This document shows positions 50,735 through 58,607 of a DNA stretch of 59,188 nt, in pieces. The notes below the pieces were generated by a model. That model searched no databases and was not told where the DNA came from. It worked only from the letters and a program-made list of their open reading frames with translations. The position numbers were made by a program, and so were the translations under genes. Positions within the stretch are counted from its first letter, which is position 1, and every line of letters begins with the position of its first letter. Source of the DNA: Bradyrhizobium sacchari (GTDB taxonomy: Bacteria; Pseudomonadota; Alphaproteobacteria; Rhizobiales; Xanthobacteraceae); contig NZ_LWIG01000066.1 of the NCBI RefSeq assembly GCF_002068095.1, forward strand, positions 103,197 through 162,384. Direction: 5' to 3'.

Positions 50735-51613
50735 TCACGCCGCCTTGGTCGTCACATCAGATGCAATCGGCAGACCCTGCTCGATCGGCAGCGACGGATC
50801 GCGCGACCATTCGTTCCAGGAGCCGAAATACATCCGCACGTCCTTCACGCCGGCGTTCTTCAGCGCCAGGAACGTGTTCGAGGCCCGCGCGCCCTTGAAG
50901 CAATAGAGATAGACCGGCGTCGTCTGAGAGATGCCGACGGTGGCGCATTCCGCCAAAATCTCGTCCTTGGACTTGAAGCGCGGGCCCTCGGCGGTCGGCT
51001 TCATCATGCGGTACCATTCCAGCCAGACCGCGCCGGGGATGCGGCCCTTGCGCGGGCAAAAATCCTTCCCGTAAGGCGAAGAGCTGTCGCCGATCCACTC
51101 GTCGACATCGCGCACGTCGAGGATGGCGATGCCGGGCTTGCCGACCGCGCCCAGCATGGTCTTCGCGTCGATCAGGATCTCGCCGGCTTCAGGCACGATG
51201 GCGAACGAAGCCTTGGCCGGCGTCGGCACGTCCGTGGTCACCGGGAAGCCCGCGGCCGACCAGGCGTCGAAACCGCCATGCAGCACCTTGACCTTGGGGT
51301 AGCCAAGCATGGTGAGGAGATAATAGCCGCGGCAGGACTGGCCAAAGCCTGAGTTCATCGACTGCTCGTAGATGACCGCCGTCTCCTTGCCGGAGAGACC
51401 GGCGCCGCCGAACGCATCGGCAAATTTCGTCTTCAGCTCGGTCATGCCCTCGGGAGTCGATGTCGCAAGGAACGTGAAGATCTCATGCACGTTCACCGCG
51501 CCCGGCAGATGGCCCGCCGCGTAGGCATCGGGATTGCGGGTGTCGATGACGACACACGGTTCGCTCTTCAAGAGATCGGCGAGTTCGACGGCAGTGATCA
51601 GAACGTCAGTCAT
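50735..51613 (-). CDS. Two-domain rhodanese-type sulfurtransferase
   Basis: 292 residues. Moves sulfane sulfur from a donor such as thiosulfate or a thiol to cyanide or another acceptor. Two rhodanese folds are visible: the first opens LADLLKSEPCVVIDTRNPDAYAAGHLPGAV, and the second carries the active Cys238 in VYLYCFKGARASNTF. The loop CFKGAR is unlike classical TST (CRKGVT) or MST (CGSGVT), so donor and acceptor are open. It is the last gene after OsmC and the dehydrogenase-like protein. It converges on the activator with a 9-bp gap. Confidence 0.92.
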   Translation of the reverse strand: MTDVLITAVELADLLKSEPCVVIDTRNPDAYAAGHLPGAVNVHEIFTFLATSTPEGMTELKTKFADAFGGAGLSGKETAVIYEQSMNSGFGQSCRGYYLLTMLGYPKVKVLHGGFDAWSAAGFPVTTDVPTPAKASFAIVPEAGEILIDAKTMLGAVGKPGIAILDVRDVDEWIGDSSSPYGKDFCPRKGRIPGAVWLEWYRMMKPTAEGPRFKSKDEILAECATVGISQTTPVYLYCFKGARASNTFLALKNAGVKDVRMYFGSWNEWSRDPSLPIEQGLPIASDVTTKAA

Positions 51614-51676
51614 GGCAGCCTCTCCGTTGAGGTTGGGGGTCTTCAGGTGGACTCGTTGAACTCAAAGACTTGGAAC

Positions 51677-52789
51677 TCAGGAATCGGCGAGCATCCTGCG
51701 CAGCTGCTTGGTGGCCGGCGTGACGATCGCGACGAAATAAGCCTCGCGCAGGCGCCGCTGCGCGCGGTGGCTTTTGAGGTAGCCGCGCGCGCCACAATGC
51801 AGCATCGCCGCATGCGCTGCCGCGACGCTGGCTTCGCCCGCACGCAGGCGCAGCGCGATCACCTTGCGCCAATAGGTCTCCTCCTCGTTGTAGGGATCGC
51901 GCGCCAGCACCATGGTCTCGGCCTCGAGCTCGGCGGCGAGATCGCGGAAATGCACCGGCTGCTGCGGCAGATAGCGGTTGATGTGGCCGAGCGGGCCATC
52001 GACCTCGTCCATGATGTTGATGCAGTCGCGGATGACGCCAAGCGCCATGCCGGCCTGCAGCAGGATGAAGCCGGCGCGGATCTTCTTGACGAAGGGCGCG
52101 GCGGGATCGGCGAGGATCAGTTCATCGGGCACGAAGACGTCGCGGAACTGCACGCCGTAGGTGCCGGTGCCGTCCATCGCGAGGAACGGCTTGCACGGCG
52201 TCAACGTGATCGCGGGGTCCGAGCAATCGGCGAGGAACATCACGGTGCCCTGGTCGTCCTCGCGCTCGAAGATCGTGCCGAAGAAATGATCGGGGCCGAG
52301 ATTGGAGACCCAGGGCAGCGCGCCGCGCACGATGTAGCCGCCCTCGACCTTCCGCCCCTTCAGCTTGAGCTTCTCGATGCCGAAGAAGCTCTTCATCGGA
52401 TTGGAGAGGCCTGTGCCCCCGAGCACGCGTCCGGTCGAGAACGCATCGCCAAAGCGCCTCGCCAGCTTCAGATTGGTCGAATTGGCGGCGTACCAGACCA
52501 GCGTGTTCTGACACCACGCCATGAAGGCCGTGGCGCCGCAGACCTCGCCGATCACAGCCATCGACTCGATCGCGCAGCGCAAATCCGCAGGTCCGTCAGA
52601 GGGCACATGACTGCCCCAGGCGCCGACCGCGCCGAACGCGCGCAGCACCTCGGCCGGATAGACCGAGCCGTCGTCGATGCCGGCGGCGAGCGGCGCGAGC
52701 TGCTCCCGCGCGATCCGCGTCACCTCCCCTGCAATGGACGGTGCGGGCTGATCCAGAACTTCGACCCGCGATAAAGCCAGTGAACCCAT
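51677..52789 (-). CDS. Acyl-CoA dehydrogenase-like flavoprotein
   Basis: 370 residues from ATG 52789 (ribosome site GGGAGACGATC). It has the acyl-CoA dehydrogenase layout: an N-terminal helical part, a beta domain with GGYIVRGALPWVSNLGPDHFFGTIF and VQFRDVFVPDELIL, and a C-terminal helical bundle (CGARGYLKSHRAQRRLREAYFVAIVTPATKQL). The C-terminal part keeps the flavin-site look, but a catalytic Glu could not be placed, so it may be a monooxygenase-like or SfnB-like relative. Placed between OsmC and rhodanese, a sulfur-compound role is inferred. Confidence 0.85.
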   Translation of the reverse strand: MGSLALSRVEVLDQPAPSIAGEVTRIAREQLAPLAAGIDDGSVYPAEVLRAFGAVGAWGSHVPSDGPADLRCAIESMAVIGEVCGATAFMAWCQNTLVWYAANSTNLKLARRFGDAFSTGRVLGGTGLSNPMKSFFGIEKLKLKGRKVEGGYIVRGALPWVSNLGPDHFFGTIFEREDDQGTVMFLADCSDPAITLTPCKPFLAMDGTGTYGVQFRDVFVPDELILADPAAPFVKKIRAGFILLQAGMALGVIRDCINIMDEVDGPLGHINRYLPQQPVHFRDLAAELEAETMVLARDPYNEEETYWRKVIALRLRAGEASVAAAHAAMLHCGARGYLKSHRAQRRLREAYFVAIVTPATKQLRRMLADS

Positions 52790-52824
52790 GATCGTCTCCC
52801 GCACCGTTGTCCCCGTTGCTGTTG

Positions 52825-53367
52825 CTAGATGCCGACCTCGAGATTGACCGGGCGGGTGAAGGTGTTGGCGACCGGCGACCATTTCTTCACATGGGCGACC
52901 AGCGCGTTGATCTCGTCCGGCGGGACGCCCTCGCACTCCATGTCGACCTTGACGCGCACGTCGGTGAAGCCGACCGGCTTGTCGGACGTATCGCCGGTGC
53001 CCCAAACCGCGGTGATGTTGAGGTCGCCCTCGAGCTCGAGCTCGAGCTTGTTGACGATCCAGCCGCGATGCACGGCGTTGGCGTGCAGGCCGACCGCAAG
53101 ACAGGAGCCGAGCGCGGCGAGCGAGGCCTCCGACGGATTGGGCGCGGTGTCGTCGCCCAAAAGCCCTGGCGGCTCGTCGACGATGTAGGGCGGCAGGTTG
53201 CGGATGTAGTTGGCGTGGCGGAACTTGCCTTCCGCGACCGTCTTGCACTTCAAGGTCTTGATGACCTTCGGATTCGCCTTGCCGCTGGCGATCAGTTGCT
53301 CGAGCCCGTTCTTGTCGATGGGCGCAAGGCACCCCGTCAGCACTGTCTTTTGAACGACGGCAGTCAT
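52825..53367 (-). CDS. OsmC-family protein
   Basis: 180 residues. The fold pattern is NPSEASLAALGSCLAVGLHANAVHRGWIVNKLELELEGDLN, then FTDVRVKVDMECEGVPPDEINALVAHVKKWSPVANTFTRPVN. Two cysteines sit in the usual places (SC-L and the later EC-E), so thiol-based peroxide or persulfide chemistry is possible. ATG 53367 follows GGGAGAAGATTG. It is the first gene of an operon with the dehydrogenase-like and rhodanese genes, divergent from a TetR regulator. Confidence 0.9.
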   Translation of the reverse strand: MTAVVQKTVLTGCLAPIDKNGLEQLIASGKANPKVIKTLKCKTVAEGKFRHANYIRNLPPYIVDEPPGLLGDDTAPNPSEASLAALGSCLAVGLHANAVHRGWIVNKLELELEGDLNITAVWGTGDTSDKPVGFTDVRVKVDMECEGVPPDEINALVAHVKKWSPVANTFTRPVNLEVGI

Positions 53368-53402
53368 CAATCTTCTCCCTGGCAGAAGTGGACATCGGTA
53401 GG

Positions 53403-53419
53403 ATACCGAACGGTCTGTT
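53403..53419. promoter_or_regulatory. Likely TetR operator before the OsmC operon
   Basis: AACAGACCGTTCGGTAT (minus strand) has an ACCG-NN-CGGT core, a common TetR-family operator style. It lies about 35-50 bp before the OsmC start and 200 bp from the divergent tetR gene. Only one site was seen by eye. Confidence 0.45.
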
Positions 53420-53614
53420 TCCTTGCATGGAGCGTGCCAGAGCCTGCCGAAAACAAAAGGCGAAGCATTGGAGCCGCTTAAGCCTCCCTGCCTGCGGATT
53501 GATCAGCCGGTCCTTGCTCAAAGGCGATGCAGATGGTCTGGTCTTTGCGAATCTTTTCAGCGCGGAACAGATGCGGCTTGCTGATGCGGCGCGGCTGCGG
53601 GTAAGTTTGCCGCC

Positions 53615-54277
53615 ATGGCCAAGCCCTTACTGAACAAGACGTCATCGAAGAAGACCTCGCCCCACGCCGCCGCAGGCGAAGACGAATCCGCGCGCGGCCG
53701 CCTCCTGAGCGCCGCGACGCATCTGTTCTGCAAGAACGGCATCAACGCCACCGGCATCGACGCGATCATCGGGGAAGCCGGCACGGCGAAGACGACGCTC
53801 TACAAATTGTTCGGCTCCAAGACCAATCTCGTCAACGCGGTGCTCGAGAGCGAAGGCAAGCAGTGGCGCGAATGGTTCATCGGCGCCATGGAAGCGGGTG
53901 GCGGCGACGCGCAGGCGAAGTTGACGCGGATCTTCCCGGCGCTGAAGAGCTGGTTCGCCGAAGAGCGCTTCTACGGCTGCCCCTTCATCAACGCCGTCGG
54001 CGAGCACGACAAGGACGCAAAACAATTCCGCAACATTGCGCTGAAGCACAAGAAGATCGTGCTCGGCCATATCGAGAAGCTCGCCGGCGAGCTGGGTTCG
54101 AGCGAGCCCGCGGTGCTGGCGCATCAGCTCGGCCTCATCATCGACGGCGCCATCGTCGCGGCGATGATCTCGCGCGATCCGGGCGTCGCCGATACGGCAG
54201 CACTCACGGCCGGCCCCCTGCTCGGCCAGTCCAGGGCGAAGAAGAAGCGCGCGGCGGATCAGCTCGAGGCGGTGTGA
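53615..54277 (+). CDS. TetR-family regulator of the OsmC/rhodanese operon
   Basis: 220 residues. A basic N-terminal tail precedes the HTH: LLSAATHLFCKNGINATGIDAIIGEAGTAKTTLYKLFGSKTNLVNAVL (about 31-78). The ligand domain contains a Cys in FYGCPFINAVGE. Divergence from the OsmC operon with an ACCG-NN-CGGT site between them suggests it represses that operon. The ligand is unknown; a reactive sulfur or electrophile would fit the neighbours but is inference. Confidence 0.9.
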   Translation: MAKPLLNKTSSKKTSPHAAAGEDESARGRLLSAATHLFCKNGINATGIDAIIGEAGTAKTTLYKLFGSKTNLVNAVLESEGKQWREWFIGAMEAGGGDAQAKLTRIFPALKSWFAEERFYGCPFINAVGEHDKDAKQFRNIALKHKKIVLGHIEKLAGELGSSEPAVLAHQLGLIIDGAIVAAMISRDPGVADTAALTAGPLLGQSRAKKKRAADQLEAV

Positions 54278-54290
54278 CCGCGCTGGTCTT

Positions 54291-54356
54291 GTAGCCCGCA
54301 TGCAGCGAAGCGACATGCGGGACTTTTCCCTGGATATCGCTTCGCTCATCCAGGCG
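54291..54356. repeat. Intergenic palindromic repeat, GTAGCCCGGATGGAGCG family (copy 2)
   Basis: GTAGCCCGCATGCAGCGAAG... pairs imperfectly with ...CGCTTCGCTCATCCAGG around CTTTTCC. Related to 24337-24422, but its arms have diverged from each other. It lies directly upstream of the hot-dog gene, whose GGAG ribosome site follows at the repeat edge. Confidence 0.65.
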
Positions 54357-54371
54357 AGGAGACCAAATCCG

Positions 54372-55127
54372 ATGCCTCAGATCATCATCGCCAGGCGCTT
54401 CTGCGGCCCTCCGAACTCCGGCAACGGCGGTTATGTCTGCGGCCGGCTCGCCCGTCACATTCCCGAAGCCGCGGAGGTGACGCTACGTGCGCCGCCTCCG
54501 CTGGACACGCCGCTCGATGCGGTCGCGGCCATCGACGGCTCATGGGAGCTTCGCGATGGCGCCAAGGTCGTGGCGACCGCACAAGCGGCGAGCGTCGAGC
54601 TCGCGCAGCTCGAGACAGCCAGCTTGCAGGAAGCACGCGCCGCCGAACTGCTGATGCTGTTCGAGCCGCACGAGCATCCGCTGCAGAACTGTTTCGTCTG
54701 CGGTCCCGCGCGTGCGAAAGGCGACGGCCTGCGCATCTTCACCGGGCCGCTCAAGCGTCGCGCGCAGAACGCCGTTCTCGCGGCGACCTGGACGCCCGAT
54801 GCGGAGCTGGCCGCCGAGGATGGCCGCGTCGCGCCGGAATTTCTCTGGTCGGCACTCGATTGTCCCACCGGCTTTGCCTGCAATTGCAATCAGCAGAGCG
54901 GCACCTACGAAAGGACGCCGCTCCTGCTGGGACGAATGTCCGCCCGCATCGAGGCCCGCCCGCGCCCCGGTGAGCCCTGCATCATCACGGCCTGGCCGAC
55001 CGGCCGCGACGGCCGCAAGCGAACAGCCGACGCCGCGCTCCATGATGAAAGTGGAACGTTGCTGGCCGTGGCGAAGACGACCTGGATTGCAGTCGACCGC
55101 GACGTGCTGCTCGGGCGCACTTCGTAG
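54372..55127 (+). CDS. Hot-dog-fold domain protein
   Basis: 251 residues, no signal peptide. N-terminal RRFCGPPNSGNGGYVCGRLARHI and a later VAPEFLWSALDCPTGFAC suggest a double hot-dog arrangement as in acyl-CoA thioesterase-like proteins. A CFVCGPAR motif sits between them. No catalytic Asp/Glu could be placed, so activity is unknown. ATG 54372 follows GAGGAGACC 10 bases back. Its stop codon (TAG at 55125-55127) lies inside the next repeat. Confidence 0.75.
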   Translation: MPQIIIARRFCGPPNSGNGGYVCGRLARHIPEAAEVTLRAPPPLDTPLDAVAAIDGSWELRDGAKVVATAQAASVELAQLETASLQEARAAELLMLFEPHEHPLQNCFVCGPARAKGDGLRIFTGPLKRRAQNAVLAATWTPDAELAAEDGRVAPEFLWSALDCPTGFACNCNQQSGTYERTPLLLGRMSARIEARPRPGEPCIITAWPTGRDGRKRTADAALHDESGTLLAVAKTTWIAVDRDVLLGRTS

Positions 55128-55234
55128 GCGGGATTAGCGGAGCGTAGTCCACCACGTTGGTCTCCCCGCGAGAACAGGTGGTTACGCCGAGCGGACTGCG
55201 CTTTCGCGCAGCCGCATGGCTGATCCACCCTACG
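55123..55234. repeat. Intergenic palindromic repeat, CGTAGGGTGGATTAGCG family
   Basis: Starts CGTAGGCGGGATTAGCGGAG and ends TGATCCACCCTACG, with inner GTGG and GCGCTTTCGCGC pairings. A third repeat family in this window. The outward TAG in its left end is the stop codon of the hot-dog gene, and the trmJ fusion gene stops 4 bp beyond the right end. Confidence 0.75.
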
Positions 55235-55237
55235 ACA

Positions 55238-56437
55238 CTACGCGCCCTGCTCGATCATCCCCTGCAGCCGCACCAGCTCCGCCTCGAGATCGCGCTCCAC
55301 ATCGGCCGCGCGGATGTCGAGCACCCGATAATCGCGCGCCTCGAGCCAGGTGCGCCGCCCGGCGCGGTCGGCGGCTATGGCTTCGCCCTCGCCGGGATTG
55401 ACCAGCTCGATTGCGATCCGGTGCGGGAACGAAACGAAGTCCGGGATGTGCCGCCCCACAGGGGTCTGGCGCTTGAACTGACCTGCGAAGCGGCGGTCGC
55501 GGGTGAGCGCCTGCCAGAGCAGGCGCTCGGCGTCGGTCGGGTTGCGGCGGAGCAGGCGGGCGAGGCCGCGCACCGTGGAGCCGCTGTCGGACACGCCGCC
55601 ACCCTGGCCGTGCTCGGCCAGCAAGCCGCGCAGGCGCGTCGCCTGCTCGCCGTCGAGCACGCCGCCCTTGGCCGGCCCCTTGCGCCCCTCCGCGATCGCC
55701 ATGACGACGCCATGGAGGGTGTGCATGTCCTGCTTTGTCGGCTCCATCCGGCTGAAGATGTTGCGCAGGTTGACCAGCATGGTGTCGCGCTTCTCGGCCG
55801 GCCGCAGGAACTCGACCTTGTCGAGCTCGCGCACGAGATTGTCGAAGAAGGCCTGCATCTGGTGCTGCGAGGCGCGCTCGGACCGTTCGGGCATGGCGTG
55901 CGGCAGTTCGCCGGACGTCGCCCGCTTGAACCATTCATAGCCGACCAGCAGCACCGCCTGGGCGAGGTTGAGCGAGGCAAAGCCCGGATTGACCGGGAAG
56001 GTGATGATGCGGTTGGAGAGCCCGACCTCCTCATTGGTCAGACCCCAGCGCTCGCGGCCGAACAGGATGCCCGCCTTGCCGCCGGTCGCGACATGCCCGG
56101 CGATCTCGCTGGCTGCGGCTTCCGGCCCAACCACGGGCTTGGCCTGGTCGTGGGGACGCGCGGTGGTGGCGAACAGCAGATCGAGGTCGGCGACGGCCTC
56201 TTCAACGGTGCCAAACAATTCGACCTTTTCCAGAATGTGGTCGGCGCCCGCCGCGGCCCGCTGTGCCGCGATGTTGGGCCAGCCGTCCCTGGGGTTGACG
56301 ATGCGCAAGGCGCCAAGCGCAAAGTTGCCCATGGCGCGCGCGGCCATGCCGATGTTTTCACCCAGCTGCGGCTCGACCAGGATGACGATGGGACCGTCGA
56401 GGAAAAGGCCCGTCTTGCTCTTGTCAGTCCCCGACAT
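55238..56437 (-). CDS. trmJ: TrmJ-type tRNA 2'-O-methyltransferase fused to a DUF559 domain
   Basis: 399 residues. Residues 15-170 form the SpoU/TrmH knotted SAM domain (VILVEPQLGENIGMAARAMGNF, GILFGRERWGLTNEE, NPGFASLNLAQAVLLV), typical of TrmJ, which methylates tRNA position 32. Residues 175-275 are the TrmJ helical extension. Residues 290-395 match DUF559 (GLARLLRRNPTDAERLLWQALTRDRRFAGQFKRQTPVGRHIPDFV), an endonuclease-like fold. Its usual ELDGGQH motif is changed to ELVNPGEG, so nuclease activity is probably lost. Confidence 0.88.
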   Translation of the reverse strand: MSGTDKSKTGLFLDGPIVILVEPQLGENIGMAARAMGNFALGALRIVNPRDGWPNIAAQRAAAGADHILEKVELFGTVEEAVADLDLLFATTARPHDQAKPVVGPEAAASEIAGHVATGGKAGILFGRERWGLTNEEVGLSNRIITFPVNPGFASLNLAQAVLLVGYEWFKRATSGELPHAMPERSERASQHQMQAFFDNLVRELDKVEFLRPAEKRDTMLVNLRNIFSRMEPTKQDMHTLHGVVMAIAEGRKGPAKGGVLDGEQATRLRGLLAEHGQGGGVSDSGSTVRGLARLLRRNPTDAERLLWQALTRDRRFAGQFKRQTPVGRHIPDFVSFPHRIAIELVNPGEGEAIAADRAGRRTWLEARDYRVLDIRAADVERDLEAELVRLQGMIEQGA

Positions 56438-56790
56438 CTCGCTTCGCTTTCACACTGTCTCTCAAGGCCTTGGCAAGGCCGCCTCAGGAATTGATTCAAA
56501 GCCGGCCTTGCCCCGATCTTTGGGACGGCCCGCCCCTGTCCGCCTGTCGTTTGCCTGTCCTGACGAAATTCTCAAGGGAAATAACGGGTTGAATTCGACT
56601 TTTGAATCTCGCCTGAAGCCTCACCCCCGCCCCAGCCTTGATGCCAGGCCCGGCTCCCCGTCTGAGGAAGCTGGATGAGCTAAAAGTGCATAATCACTTG
56701 GCTTTCGCCCGCTGCTATCAGGTGCTAAGAGGCGGCGGACATTCACGTTGGCGCGCTCCTAGCGCCGTTCCCAAGAGGGCTTCCCCGATC
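56438..56790. other. Divergent spacer between trmJ and icd
   Basis: 353 bp without a supported gene. It contains an inverted repeat GGCAAGGCC (56472-56480) / GGCCTTGCC (56504-56512) close to the trmJ side and an A+T-richer stretch near 56590. The icd promoter must be here but could not be fixed with confidence. An open frame runs in from about 56638, but the icd family start is at 56791. Confidence 0.45.
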
Positions 56791-58005
56791 ATGGCAAAAA
56801 TCAAGGTATCCAATCCCGTCGTCGAGCTCGATGGCGACGAGATGACCCGGATCATCTGGCAGTACATCAAGGACAAGCTGATCAACCCGTTCCTGGATGT
56901 CGAGCTGCTGTATTTCGACCTGGGCATGGAGTACCGCGACCACACCAACGATCAGGTCACCATCGACGCCGCCGAGGCGATCAAGAAGGTCGGCGTCGGC
57001 GTCAAGTGCGCCACCATCACCCCTGATGAAGCCCGGGTGAAGGAGTTCAACCTCAAGCAGATGTGGAAGTCGCCGAACGGCACCATCCGCAACATCCTCG
57101 GCGGCGTGATCTTCCGCGAGCCGATCATCTGCAAGAACGTGCCGCGCCTCGTTCCCGGCTGGACCAAGCCGATCATCATCGGCCGCCATGCCTATGGCGA
57201 CCAGTACCGCGCCACCGACATCAAGTTCCCGGGCAAGGGCACCCTCTCGCTGAAGTTCGTCGGCGAGGACGGCACCGTGATCGAGAAGGAAGTGTTCAAG
57301 GCTCCGGGCGCCGGCGTCGCCATGGAGATGTACAATCTCGACGACTCCATCATCGACTTCGCCCGCGCCTCCTTCAACTATGGCCTGCTGCGCGGCTATC
57401 CGGTGTACCTGTCGACCAAGAACACGATTCTGAAGGTCTATGACGGCCGCTTCAAGGACATCTTCCAGGAGATCTTCGACAAGGAGTTCAAGAAGGAGTT
57501 CGACGCCAAGGGCCTGACCTACGAGCACCGTCTGATCGACGACATGGTGGCCTCGGCGCTGAAATGGTCCGGCGGCTATGTCTGGGCCTGTAAGAACTAC
57601 GACGGCGACGTGCAGTCCGACACGGTCGCGCAGGGTTACGGCTCGCTCGGCCTGATGACCTCGGTGCTGCTCACCCCCGACGGCAAGACCGTGGAAGCGG
57701 AAGCTGCCCACGGCACCGTGACCCGCCACTACCGCGAGCACCAGAAGGGCAAGGAGACCTCGACCAACTCGATCGCGTCGATCTTCGCCTGGACCCGTGG
57801 CCTGTCGCACCGCGCCAAGCTCGACAACAATGCCGAGCTCGCCAAGTTCGCCGCAACGCTCGAGAAGGTCTGCGTCGACACCGTCGAGGCCGGCTACATG
57901 ACCAAGGACCTCGCGCTCCTGGTCGGTGCCGACCAGCGCTGGCTCTCGACCACCGGCTTCCTCGACAAGGTCGCCGAGAACCTCGTCAAGGCGATGGCGG
58001 CATAA
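56791..58005 (+). CDS. icd: NADP-dependent isocitrate dehydrogenase, eukaryotic (type II) form
   Basis: 404 residues. TCA-cycle enzyme converting isocitrate to 2-oxoglutarate. It has MAKIKVSNPVVELDGDEMTRIIWQYIKDKLINPFLDVELLYFDLGMEYRD, substrate-site KSPNGTIRNILGGVIFREPI and the metal-site stretch YDGDVQSDTVAQGYGSLGLM, plus GTVTRHYREHQKGKETSTNSIASIFAWTRGL. This is the class shared with eukaryotes, common in rhizobia. ATG 56791 gives the family start. A perfect terminator follows. Confidence 0.97.
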   Translation: MAKIKVSNPVVELDGDEMTRIIWQYIKDKLINPFLDVELLYFDLGMEYRDHTNDQVTIDAAEAIKKVGVGVKCATITPDEARVKEFNLKQMWKSPNGTIRNILGGVIFREPIICKNVPRLVPGWTKPIIIGRHAYGDQYRATDIKFPGKGTLSLKFVGEDGTVIEKEVFKAPGAGVAMEMYNLDDSIIDFARASFNYGLLRGYPVYLSTKNTILKVYDGRFKDIFQEIFDKEFKKEFDAKGLTYEHRLIDDMVASALKWSGGYVWACKNYDGDVQSDTVAQGYGSLGLMTSVLLTPDGKTVEAEAAHGTVTRHYREHQKGKETSTNSIASIFAWTRGLSHRAKLDNNAELAKFAATLEKVCVDTVEAGYMTKDLALLVGADQRWLSTTGFLDKVAENLVKAMAA

Positions 58006-58043
58006 GCCGACCGCAATTTCGCCCGACTGGGCCAGACATCATC

Positions 58044-58079
58044 ACGGGCCGCGCGATCAGCGCGGCCCGTTTCTTTTTT
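58044..58079 (+). terminator. Rho-independent terminator of icd
   Basis: ACGGGCCGCGC, loop GATCA, GCGCGGCCCGT, then TTCTTTTTT. The 11-bp stem is perfect and lies 39 bp after the icd stop. Confidence 0.95.
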
Positions 58080-58101
58080 GAGAGCTTTTGCGGAGACCGC
58101 C

Positions 58102-58602
58102 ATGTTCACCAAGCTTGCTGCCCCCACGATGCTGCTCGCGGCCCTGATCGGACCGGCCGGGGCTGCGGAGCCGCTCCCCGAAGCCATCGCCGCGCCCGGC
58201 GAGAGCGTGGTGGTGAGCCTCCACGCCGAGGGGGCACAGGTCTATGAGTGCAAGGCGGGTACGGACGGCAAGCTCGCCTGGGCCTTCCGCGAACCGATCG
58301 CGACGCTGCTGTCCGAGGGCAAGACGGTCGGCCGCCACTATGCCGGCCCGAACTGGGAGCTCGCCGACGGCAGCGCGGTGGTCGGCAAGGCCATCGGCAA
58401 CGCGCCGGGTGCAACGCCTGCCGATATCGCCTGGCTGAAGCTCGAGGTCGCCTCCCGCCGCGGCAGCGGCACCCTGACGCCGGTCACCACCGTCCAGCGC
58501 ATCAACACCCATGGCGGCAAGCTCGACGGGGCGTGCGACAAGGCCGGCGAGTTCAGAAGCGCGCCCTACTCGGCCGATTATGTGTTCCTGAAGAAGGACT
58601 GA
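58102..58602 (+). CDS. Exported DUF3455 protein
   Basis: 166 residues with a signal peptide (MFTKLAAPTMLLAALIGPAGAA). The mature part reads ESVVVSLHAEGAQVYECKAGTDGKLAWAFREPIATLLSEGKTVGRHYAGPNWELADGSAVVGKAIG and matches the DUF3455 pattern with the YECK and GPxWE segments. Two or three cysteines may form a disulfide in the periplasm. Function unknown. A DUF3303 gene starts 5 bp later. Confidence 0.88.
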   Translation: MFTKLAAPTMLLAALIGPAGAAEPLPEAIAAPGESVVVSLHAEGAQVYECKAGTDGKLAWAFREPIATLLSEGKTVGRHYAGPNWELADGSAVVGKAIGNAPGATPADIAWLKLEVASRRGSGTLTPVTTVQRINTHGGKLDGACDKAGEFRSAPYSADYVFLKKD

Positions 58603-58607
58603 GACCG

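Noticed and set aside
56638..56790. Longer N-terminus for isocitrate dehydrogenase
   Set aside because: The frame is open, but the family starts at MAKIKVSNPVVELDGDEM (56791); the upstream residues have no family match.
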